In this document: in pieces, positions 1 to 5,007 of the stretch | Layout: every line of letters begins with the position of its first letter | How positions within the stretch are numbered: position 1 is the first letter of the stretch | Assembly: GCA_902796295.1 (NCBI GenBank) | Contig: CADBOL010000051.1 | Coordinates: 1 to 5,007 of the forward strand | Length of the DNA stretch: 5,007 nucleotides | Source of the DNA: Oscillospiraceae bacterium | Lineage (GTDB): Bacteria; Bacillota; Clostridia; Oscillospirales; Acutalibacteraceae | Reading direction: 5' to 3' | Position numbers and translations under genes: made by a program | Notes under the pieces: generated by a model | Databases searched by the model: none | The model's input: only the letters and a program-made list of their open reading frames with translations | What the model was told of the DNA's origin: nothing

Positions 1-38
1 AAAAAAATAATAAGCTCAATTTCCGAATTAATCCGTGC

Positions 39-78
39 TTTGTCACCTATTTGTCACCCTGTATAATGTATAATACAG
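39..78 (+). promoter_or_regulatory. Putative promoter of the Eis-like gene, with short repeats
   Basis: A -35-like TTGTCA (40-45) is followed after 16 bp by a perfect TATAAT (62-67). A second TATAAT lies at 69-74, immediately after the first with one G between. The nonamer TTTGTCACC occurs twice, at 39-47 and 50-58, an 11-bp period or about one helical turn. The 6-bp inverted repeat CTGTAT (59-64) / ATACAG (73-78) brackets the -10 boxes. Transcription would start near 75-80, leaving a leader of about 50 nt. The repeats could be operator half-sites, which is inference. Confidence 0.55.
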
Positions 79-132
79 AATAATAATACAAACTGTTTGC
101 AATATTATACAGTATGAATGGAATGAAGAATA

Positions 133-1245
133 ATGATCGTAAGATTTCTGACACAAGACGATGTCGCACAGCATGACAGAATAACCTCTCAGGCGTTTTC
201 CTACTCCTGTGAAATTGATAATCCGGATTCCGTTCTGCCCGCCGAAAAGGTACTTGGAGCTTTTGACGATGATAATAAAACTCTCTTTGCGGATATGGAG
301 ATAACCGAAAGGCAGTGTTATTATGACGGAGGCATACTGACGTGCGCCGCAGTCGGCGGCGTAGCCGCGAAGCCCGAACACAGGGGCAAGGGTGCGGTAA
401 AAGCGCTGTTTTCCCGGCTGGTCAGCGATGCCGGGTATGATATCAGCATTCTCTACCCGTTTTCCGAAGAATACTACAGGAAACTCGGTTATGAGCGGGC
501 CGGCCTGTGTGTGAGTCTTACAGTCCCGTTTTCCGGATTATCGGGAGTAAAAAGAAATACCGATGTTACGCTGTATGAGGGAAACGATAAGGAAAAACTG
601 CTCGGCATTTATAACAGCTTCGCGCGTAATTATAATCTCTGCCTTGTAAGAGACAGCGCCGAAGCTTTTTCGGATAAGCCGTATTACTCCCAAAAATACA
701 CATACATTCACAAAGACGGCGCTTACGCGACCATTGAGATTGACAGGAAAAACAGCACGCTGAATGTCAGCGAGATATGTTTTGATTCGCTTGTATCTAT
801 GCTCGGCATTCTCGGCTTTCTGAGAAACTTCGAAAGCAACCTGTCAAAGATATCTTTTCACAAACTGCCCGAAAACACTCCTCTGCTGAATGTAATCCGC
901 GAAATCAAAAACTGCGATATCAGAATTCACAGCACCGGCTCCGTCAGGATTCTGAATACGGAAAAAGTGCTTAAAGCACACAGATATCCCGTGTGGAAAG
1001 GCGGGTTCAGCATTCAGGCCGGCAGCGATGTATTCGGAGTAACGGTTTCGGAAAACAGCACGCAGGTGACAAAAAGCCCGGCGCTTATTCCCGACGTCGT
1101 TATGAATACCGGAACCGCCTCAAAAATACTCCTGTGCGGGACTGAAAACGCGGAATTTAATCCGGATATTATCATAAACAATCCGCAATCGGATTTCTTT
1201 AAAATGTTCCCCGCGAAACCGTCGTTCTTTTCAGACCCGTTTTAA
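133..1245 (+). CDS. Eis-like GNAT N-acetyltransferase with C-terminal SCP2-like domain
   Basis: A cytosolic acetyl-CoA-dependent N-acetyltransferase of the Eis family (370 aa; mycobacterial Eis is about 400). The family layout is two GNAT folds plus a sterol-carrier-protein-like C-terminal domain; here they fall near residues 1-130, 140-270 and 275-370. The acetyl-CoA loop is clear: VGGVAAKPEHRGKGA, with R84-G85-K86-G87. It is followed by the Eis hallmark LYPFSEEYYRKLGY (107-120), whose Tyr120 probably matches the general-acid Tyr126 of mycobacterial Eis. The protein ends in Phe; in mycobacterial Eis the terminal Phe carboxylate is the general base. ATG 133 is the first usable start: an in-frame TGA lies at 124-126 and the Shine-Dalgarno is weak. 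Family members acetylate aminoglycosides or protein lysines; the substrate here is unknown. It is convergent with the adhesin gene and not in an operon. Confidence 0.92.
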   Translation: MIVRFLTQDDVAQHDRITSQAFSYSCEIDNPDSVLPAEKVLGAFDDDNKTLFADMEITERQCYYDGGILTCAAVGGVAAKPEHRGKGAVKALFSRLVSDAGYDISILYPFSEEYYRKLGYERAGLCVSLTVPFSGLSGVKRNTDVTLYEGNDKEKLLGIYNSFARNYNLCLVRDSAEAFSDKPYYSQKYTYIHKDGAYATIEIDRKNSTLNVSEICFDSLVSMLGILGFLRNFESNLSKISFHKLPENTPLLNVIREIKNCDIRIHSTGSVRILNTEKVLKAHRYPVWKGGFSIQAGSDVFGVTVSENSTQVTKSPALIPDVVMNTGTASKILLCGTENAEFNPDIIINNPQSDFFKMFPAKPSFFSDPF

Positions 1246-1275
1246 CCCGCATTTTTAACACGGCTCACAATAATC

Positions 1276-1312
1276 AAGCTCACAGGCCCTTAAAGCCCGT
1301 GAGCTTTTAAAA
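1276..1312 (+). terminator. Hairpin terminator between convergent genes
   Basis: AAGCTCAC (1276-1283) pairs with GTGAGCTT (1299-1306). After one A/C mismatch the stem continues with GGC (1285-1287) / GCC (1295-1297) around a 7-nt loop. On the + strand a short T run follows (TTTT at 1305-1308, then AAAAT), so it fits as the terminator of the Eis-like gene about 30 nt after its stop. On the minus strand it lies about 50 nt past the adhesin stop but is followed only by GATTATTG, so it would be a weaker terminator in that direction. Confidence 0.7.
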
Positions 1313-1358
1313 TACATGTGCCCGGGTTTGCTTTTCGCTTAAATGCGGCAGTCCCTTT

Positions 1359-3689
1359 TTATTTGGGCTTTTTCTTTCTCATTAAATAATATGCGGATAC
1401 AATCATCAGCAAAGCTCCCCCGCCTATGAAAAGATACGTTCCGATTCCGCCCGTTCCGGGCATCAGTCCGCCCGATTCATTGGGAATATACAGGATTTCT
1501 TCGGGCTCATCGGCAAGAGCCTGAACTACGGTGACCGTAAACATATCCGCGTATTTATGATAGCCGGCAGGCGCCTTTATTTCCTGAAGATAATACACTC
1601 CGCAGGGCAGAGCCGGAGATGTGGCGCTTCCGTTTTCATCGGAACGCAGAACAATCTCTTCGCCGTCTTTCATAACAGGAACAGCCCTGTAATCCTCTCC
1701 GCTCAGCTGAAGGGTAACCGTATCGGTGTCTTCGGCATTGGCCGGGCGGTAAACCTTGAATTCGGCTCCTTCAAGCAGCCTTGATGTATCCCCTTTCCTG
1801 TGCTTTATCAGCGAGAATGTACCGCTGACGTCATCGGGAATTATGAGCTCCGGCGTAGTATTATCGGGCTCCGCCGGTGTATTCTTGGGATATACCGAAA
1901 CAATATCGGTGTATTCACCCTCCGAGCCTTCAACGGGCATGGGAATCGTGATATAGAAAGGCTTCGCGGGCTCTTTTACCTTTTCGGGATCCGCCTGCTC
2001 ACAGACAAGATATTTTCCGTTTTCAAGCTCAAGTGCCCCGCATCCGGCATCATCGGTGGTAATGCTTCCGACCTTGTTTGCGTCGCTCGAATACGCCGCC
2101 GCTTCTTCATCGGTCGGCTCATCACCCTGAGCATCATCCGCGCGGAAAACATCAAATGTTACTCCGGAAATCGGAGTGCCGTCTTCATTGGAGGTCTTAT
2201 AAATCCTTAATCCTTTTTCAATATTGTCGCTGAATGTGAATGTCTGCCTTGCGCCTATTCTCACAGGGCCTTCGGTGACACCGACAAGAGTCTGGGAAAC
2301 ATCCTTGCCGCCCTCCGGCTCATAGAGATATACACCCTTTGTGACATTCTGTATTCCTTTTGTTTCAACGGAAACAGTGTCGCCTTCTTTTACGCCGACA
2401 GTCATCGGATACCTGTTCTTTGTATCGGCGCTGACAGTAAAGGAATCGGTTGTTATAAAGTTCCCTGCCCCGTCATCATGACCGCTCTTTACGATGATTT
2501 CAATATCATCATCCGCTTCGACTTTGCCGTTGAGGTTTACATACATGCCTATATCATAGGTGTCTTCGCTGCCCGGTCTGAGCTGAGCCCGGGATACTTC
2601 AACATCAGTTATAATCAGCTGTTCTTCATCGGCATCCTTGCCGGGAAGATTGAAAAGGAAATAAACCAGATTATTGATTTTATACGATGACTCATAGCTG
2701 AAAGTCAGGCGCTTTGTCGCCGTGCTCCACCAATCCCACAGCTCATTATTGTAGTTATGAATAGGTGTCATTATTCCGGGCACCTTTGACATATCAAGAG
2801 AACCGCCGTAAAATACGCTCTGATCTATTTTTTCCTTGCTCATATTTGAATAAGCCCAGATTGCCATCTGAACCGCGCAGATGATATCGCTCCGGTTGAG
2901 AGAGTCGACAAAATCTTCATCAAGACCCAGGTCTTTGAGTCTTGTTTTCATTTCATCCATCGTAATAAAAGGATAGGCGTTTTCCACTATTGTGCGGATA
3001 TGCTTCGCGGCGCTTGTGCTGTAGTGTGAGCCGTCTTCAAGATTGACAAGTTTATAATGAGTTTTATCAACCGGGCTGACTTCAAGATCGCAGCAGTAAG
3101 TCAGATCGTAATTATTGGTGCCGTAATTGTAAGGGCCGTCGGGAACCCAGTCGGTCGAGGGAAGCTCTGCGGTATTTGTGATAATAATGGTTGCGGGCAT
3201 ATCGAGACCCGGTGAAAAATGAGTGCACATTTCATAGACAAGGTTTTTCGGGAATATTACCTCATAGCAGTATTCATCAAATCTCCTTTTAATTGTGCTG
3301 CTCTTGTTGAAATTATATACTGTCGGAAGATTGTCATCGAGTTTTGAAACAAGCCCGGCGGGAACCTGAGCCTTTTCCGTATCGCTCAGCGCTTCATAGG
3401 CCTGCTTCGCCGCAAGGCGCGCAGCGAACATATCGGCAATATATGTCTCATATCCGTTTCTCGCGGCAGTGTGCTCCGCAACAATATCAGGGTCGGAAGC
3501 ATCCCAGTTTTTTGAAACGGTGTAAGTCGCTCTTTTATTCTGCATCTGCTGCAGCGTGTCAATCGCTTCAAGCTGAGCGATAACATCCGCGACATCCGCC
3601 TCGGCGGTAAACGCGGCGGGAATGGCGAGGCTCATAATAATCACCGCCGCAAAACAGATTGCCGTTAATCTGAAAAACATTTTTTTCAT
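1359..3689 (-). CDS. Sortase-anchored Cys-Gln thioester adhesin with two SpaA domains
   Basis: A 776-aa cell-wall surface protein, likely an adhesin. Domains in order: signal peptide (1-31; Lys-rich start, hydrophobic core, cleavage likely after AEA31); helical segment (about 32-125, containing AYEALSDTEKAQV); thioester/TQXA domain (about 137-346); beta-rich domain (about 355-488); SpaA/CnaB domain 1 (493-605); SpaA domain 2 (621-737); sorting signal MPGTGG (743-748), hydrophobic span (749-769) and RKKKPK tail. The thioester pair is a Cys of YCCDLE (C199 or C200) and Q274 of VQMAIW. Isopeptide candidates, by family pattern, are K498/E564/N603 and K629/E703/N737, the second with a clear E-box LQEIKAPAGY. 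Thioester domains of this family bind host amines covalently. Start choice: AGAGGA (3699-3704) sits 9 nt upstream of this ATG. No sortase or pilin partner gene is in the window. The protein is complete and unbroken; the ligand is unknown. Confidence 0.93.
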   Translation of the reverse strand: MKKMFFRLTAICFAAVIIMSLAIPAAFTAEADVADVIAQLEAIDTLQQMQNKRATYTVSKNWDASDPDIVAEHTAARNGYETYIADMFAARLAAKQAYEALSDTEKAQVPAGLVSKLDDNLPTVYNFNKSSTIKRRFDEYCYEVIFPKNLVYEMCTHFSPGLDMPATIIITNTAELPSTDWVPDGPYNYGTNNYDLTYCCDLEVSPVDKTHYKLVNLEDGSHYSTSAAKHIRTIVENAYPFITMDEMKTRLKDLGLDEDFVDSLNRSDIICAVQMAIWAYSNMSKEKIDQSVFYGGSLDMSKVPGIMTPIHNYNNELWDWWSTATKRLTFSYESSYKINNLVYFLFNLPGKDADEEQLIITDVEVSRAQLRPGSEDTYDIGMYVNLNGKVEADDDIEIIVKSGHDDGAGNFITTDSFTVSADTKNRYPMTVGVKEGDTVSVETKGIQNVTKGVYLYEPEGGKDVSQTLVGVTEGPVRIGARQTFTFSDNIEKGLRIYKTSNEDGTPISGVTFDVFRADDAQGDEPTDEEAAAYSSDANKVGSITTDDAGCGALELENGKYLVCEQADPEKVKEPAKPFYITIPMPVEGSEGEYTDIVSVYPKNTPAEPDNTTPELIIPDDVSGTFSLIKHRKGDTSRLLEGAEFKVYRPANAEDTDTVTLQLSGEDYRAVPVMKDGEEIVLRSDENGSATSPALPCGVYYLQEIKAPAGYHKYADMFTVTVVQALADEPEEILYIPNESGGLMPGTGGIGTYLFIGGGALLMIVSAYYLMRKKKPK
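1362..1463 (-). other. C-terminal cell-wall sorting signal (MPGTG type)
   Basis: Encodes residues 743-776 of the adhesin: MPGTGG, a hydrophobic stretch of about 20 residues, then the positively charged end RKKKPK. This is the standard tripartite sortase substrate layout. The pentapeptide has Met in place of the usual Leu of LPXTG, with Leu one residue earlier (LMPGTG). Cleavage would be expected between T746 and G747. Confidence 0.85.
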
Positions 3690-3698
3690 ATCGTACTG

Positions 3699-3704
3699 TC
3701 CTCT
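3699..3704 (-). promoter_or_regulatory. Ribosome binding site of the adhesin gene
   Basis: Read on the minus strand, AGAGGA lies 9 nt before the ATG at 3689. This favours the first ATG (MKKM) over the in-frame Met three codons later. Confidence 0.75.
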
Positions 3705-3745
3705 TATAAATAACTTCTCATCAGGATGCCGGTTAATAACGATTT

Positions 3746-3789
3746 ATTATATAATAGAATAATAATTAATGCAACCTTTTTATAAAAAG
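3746..3789 (-). promoter_or_regulatory. Adhesin promoter with A/T-rich UP-like palindrome
   Basis: On the minus strand a -35-like TTGCAT (3769-3774) is followed after 17 bp by a perfect TATAAT (3746-3751). The predicted start near 3739 gives a leader of about 50 nt. Directly upstream of the -35 lies the perfect 14-bp palindrome CTTTTTATAAAAAG (3776-3789), with more A runs beyond it, a composition that resembles an UP element. An operator role for the palindrome is possible but unproven. Confidence 0.75.
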
Positions 3790-3832
3790 AAAAAAATAAT
3801 GCTGCTCCGGCTTTTCGAAACCATTTATTCTA

Positions 3833-3862
3833 TTGACCGCATATGCTGTTTCGCGATATAAT
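3833..3862 (+). promoter_or_regulatory. Promoter of the CatA-like gene
   Basis: TTGACC (3833-3838) and perfect TATAAT (3857-3862) are 18 bp apart. Predicted transcription start is near 3868-3870, giving a leader of about 60 nt to the TTG at 3930. The promoter overlaps and runs past the in-frame ATG at 3843, so that ATG would not be on this transcript. The -35 is about 60 bp from the divergent adhesin -35. Confidence 0.78.
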
Positions 3863-3916
3863 TATCCCGCAGAACGAATTGAATTCAAAACCGGTTCACC
3901 GCGTGATTACAGACTC

Positions 3917-3921
3917 AGGAG
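3917..3921 (+). promoter_or_regulatory. Ribosome binding site that sets the TTG start at 3930
   Basis: AGGAG lies 8 nt before an in-frame TTG (3930-3932). No Shine-Dalgarno-like sequence precedes the upstream in-frame ATG at 3843. An ATG at 3922 is out of frame and reaches a stop after three codons. Confidence 0.78.
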
Positions 3922-3929
3922 ATGATTAT

Positions 3930-4580
3930 TTGAATTATAAGGTGATTGATAAAGAAACATACTACCGGAAGGGCGTATTCCGTCACTTTTCGGAGGATTG
4001 CAAGTGCTCGGTTTCGATGACGGCGAGGATTGATGTCACCGGGCTTGTAAAATATTCCAAAGAAACAGGGTCAAAATTCTATATAAACTTCCTCTATATT
4101 CTGTCAAAGGTTCTCAATTCCCGCGAGGATTACAGGATGGGCTATATCTGGCAGACAGGTGAAATCATATGTTATGATGTAATCAATCCCACGCAGTATG
4201 TCTTTCACGAAGACACCGAAACCTGCACTCCCGTTTATACGGAATATGATGAGGACTATGAGAAATTCTATTCCGGCGCAATGCGTGATATTGAAGAAGC
4301 CGAAAAGACAAGAGAATATTTGCTTGACGCGCAGAATCATCCCAACTGGTTTGATGCTTCATTTATTCCGTGGCTGTCTTATGATTCGCTGAATATCGAG
4401 CTACCGGACGGTTATCTGTATTTTGCGCCGATTGTAAACTGGGGAAAATACAGGGAAGAAAACGGTAGGCTCTTAATGCCGGTAAGCGTCCGCCTGAATC
4501 ACGCAATCGCAGACGGATATCTGATTGCAAATGTATTCCGCCTTCTGGAGCTGGAAATAAAAGCATTTGTAAACCGGTAA
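3930..4580 (+). CDS. CatA-like O-acetyltransferase (chloramphenicol acetyltransferase family)
   Basis: A cytosolic acetyl-CoA-dependent O-acetyltransferase of the CAT trimer family. From the TTG it is 216 aa, the usual CAT length of about 210-220. The N-terminus MNYKVIDKETYYRKGVFRHF aligns with the normal CAT opening (a K-x-ID-x-x-x-[WY]-x-RK-x-x-[FY] pattern). Further family marks are ARIDVTGL (32-39), KFYINFLYILSKVLNS (49-64), YRMGY (68-72), SFIPWLSY (144-151; S144 probably matches the transition-state Ser148 of CAT-III) and NHAIADGY (190-197). The catalytic pair of the HxxxDG motif is kept as H191 and D195, but the His usually preceding the catalytic one is Asn190. In-frame ATG 3843 would add 29 residues that match nothing I know, lack a ribosome binding site and overlap the promoter. 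Whether it acetylates chloramphenicol is unknown; many CatA-like proteins of Clostridia have no proven drug substrate. Confidence 0.88.
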   Translation: MNYKVIDKETYYRKGVFRHFSEDCKCSVSMTARIDVTGLVKYSKETGSKFYINFLYILSKVLNSREDYRMGYIWQTGEIICYDVINPTQYVFHEDTETCTPVYTEYDEDYEKFYSGAMRDIEEAEKTREYLLDAQNHPNWFDASFIPWLSYDSLNIELPDGYLYFAPIVNWGKYREENGRLLMPVSVRLNHAIADGYLIANVFRLLELEIKAFVNR

Positions 4581-4602
4581 AAAATTGTTTTTGCTTTACC
4601 GG
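4574..4602 (+). terminator. Possible weak terminator hairpin overlapping the CatA-like stop
   Basis: CCGGTAAA (4574-4581, containing the stop codon) and TTTACCGG (4595-4602) form a perfect 8-bp inverted repeat with a 13-nt loop. No T run follows, so it is not a standard intrinsic terminator. A second small hairpin, CTTTC (4631-4635) / GAAAG (4642-4646), also lacks a T run. Termination here could be Rho-dependent or inefficient. Confidence 0.3.
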
Positions 4603-4664
4603 GCAAAGTCTGTGTTAATCATTAAAACCTCTTTCCGGTCTGAAAGCAAAACCCGTAAAAATAA

Positions 4665-4693
4665 TTGACCGTCATAATTGTTTCGGTTATAAT
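4665..4693 (+). promoter_or_regulatory. Strong promoter of the membrane-protein gene
   Basis: TTGACC (4665-4670) and TATAAT (4688-4693) are separated by 17 bp, near the sigma-A optimum. The -35 lies in the odd palindrome TGAC-C-GTCA (4666-4674). TGACGGT recurs downstream at 4722-4728 as the inverse of ACCGTCA (4668-4674), and TAATTGAC occurs at 4662-4669 and 4718-4725. Predicted start is near 4700, with a leader of about 68 nt. Confidence 0.8.
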
Positions 4694-4752
4694 TATTTCA
4701 TAGAAGCGGAGCATACGTAATTGACGGTTACGGTTCGATTCTGTTTTGAATT

Positions 4753-4761
4753 AAGGAGAGG
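4753..4761 (+). promoter_or_regulatory. Ribosome binding site of the membrane-protein gene
   Basis: AAGGAGAGG ends 6 nt before the ATG at 4768 and its GGAG core ends 9 nt before it. It is a strong Shine-Dalgarno that makes this start secure although the gene is cut by the window edge. Confidence 0.85.
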
Positions 4762-4767
4762 AAACAA

Positions 4768-5007
4768 ATGGACGAAAGCATAAAAAAAGAGGAACTGCTC
4801 TATGATCCTGTTTTTGCCCACAAACCGCCCGACGGGTGGGAGGACAGCAAAAAAGGCGGCTTTTTCGGAAAATCCTCAACAAAAAAGGCAATATTCATAT
4901 TGTTTCTTGTTATTGCCATCGGGTTTTCACTGCTGCTCAGCTTTAAATCACTGAGCAAGAAAAAATACAGCTATGACACTGTCGATACAGGCCTTCGCCT
5001 GAGTGAA
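4768..5007 (+). CDS. N-terminal part of an unrecognised single-pass membrane protein (partial)
   Basis: Eighty codons are open from the ATG to the right edge with no stop. Residues 1-40 are a polar N-terminal tail (MDESIKKEELLYDPVF, then Gly/Lys/Ser-rich up to TKK). Residues 41-58 (AIFILFLVIAIGFSLLLS) are a clear transmembrane segment, followed by KSLSKKKYSYDTVDTGLRLS. There is no signal-peptidase or lipobox motif, so it is probably membrane-anchored with the N-terminus inside and the bulk outside. Lysines flank both sides of the segment, so topology is not certain. It has its own strong promoter and ribosome binding site. I do not recognise the family; the functional domain is probably beyond the window. 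Confidence 0.78.
   Translation, partial: MDESIKKEELLYDPVFAHKPPDGWEDSKKGGFFGKSSTKKAIFILFLVIAIGFSLLLSFKSLSKKKYSYDTVDTGLRLSE

Noticed and set aside
1..38. End of an upstream gene at the left edge
   Set aside because: AT-rich with stops in all readings close together; nothing supports coding.
43..381. Minus-strand open frame of 112 codons over the start of the Eis-like gene
   Set aside because: It is antisense to a clear GNAT domain, has no recognisable domain and is low in complexity near its end; its existence is explained by the opposite gene.
1263..1284. Repeated GCTCACA as a direct-repeat attachment site
   Set aside because: The second copy is the arm of the terminator hairpin and there is no mobile element nearby.
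1557..2690. Several plus-strand open frames of 66-136 codons inside the adhesin gene
   Set aside because: All are antisense to well-recognised SpaA and beta domains and show no domain of their own.
3344..3595. Open frames on both strands over the helical part of the adhesin
   Set aside because: Arg/Ser/Pro-rich shadow translations of a high-quality coding frame with signal peptide and domain continuity.
3843..3929. 29-residue N-terminal extension of the CatA-like protein from ATG 3843
   Set aside because: It has no ribosome binding site, overlaps the promoter -10, and is not part of the CAT fold as known; TTG 3930 is better supported.
4104..4566. Overlapping minus- and plus-strand frames inside the CatA-like gene
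   Set aside because: Shadows of the CAT coding frame with no start signals or recognisable domains.
4724..4735. Tandem ACGGTT repeat as a regulatory element
   Set aside because: Only two 6-bp units, easily due to chance; not reported as a separate feature.
4721..4749. TTGACG as the -35 of a second promoter before the membrane-protein gene
   Set aside because: No -10-like hexamer occurs at 16-18 bp; the promoter at 4665-4693 is far better.

Overview
The window looks like a chromosomal segment of a low-to-mid GC Gram-positive bacterium of class Clostridia, most like gut Oscillospiraceae/Ruminococcaceae. The grounds are the consensus-type sigma-A promoters, AGGAG-type ribosome binding sites, an Eis-like acetyltransferase of the Firmicutes type, a CatA-like acetyltransferase of a form I associate with Clostridia, and a wall-anchored Cys-Gln thioester adhesin with SpaA domains. 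No species call is possible from sequence alone.

Layout, left to right. (1) 1-132 is an AT-rich upstream region with a promoter built on short repeats. (2) 133-1245 (+) is a 370-residue Eis/GNAT N-acetyltransferase. (3) 1246-1358 is a convergent intergenic gap with one hairpin terminator. (4) 1359-3689 (-) is a 776-residue surface protein: signal peptide, helical stalk-like segment, TQXA/thioester domain, beta-rich domain, two SpaA (CnaB-type) domains, and an MPGTG sorting signal. (5) 3690-3929 is a divergent control region with one good promoter in each direction. (6) 3930-4580 (+) is a 216-residue CatA-like O-acetyltransferase, best started at a TTG codon and not at the longer in-frame ATG at 3843. 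(7) 4581-4767 is intergenic with a strong promoter. (8) 4768 to the right edge (+) is the start of an unrecognised single-pass membrane protein, cut by the window.

The genes appear to be separate transcription units: each has its own promoter-like sequence and orientations alternate, so there is no operon evidence. The adhesin would be exported, sorted to the wall by a sortase encoded elsewhere, and could bind a host or mucosal surface covalently through its thioester. The two acetyltransferases belong to families that include aminoglycoside (Eis) and chloramphenicol (CatA) modifying enzymes, but substrates cannot be read from the sequence.

I see no clear new multi-gene system. The most distinctive signals are the close similarity of the promoters before the CatA-like gene and the membrane-protein gene, the relocated CatA-like start, and the adhesin's domain order and non-canonical sorting motif. 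No tRNA, rRNA, CRISPR array, insertion sequence or origin was seen.
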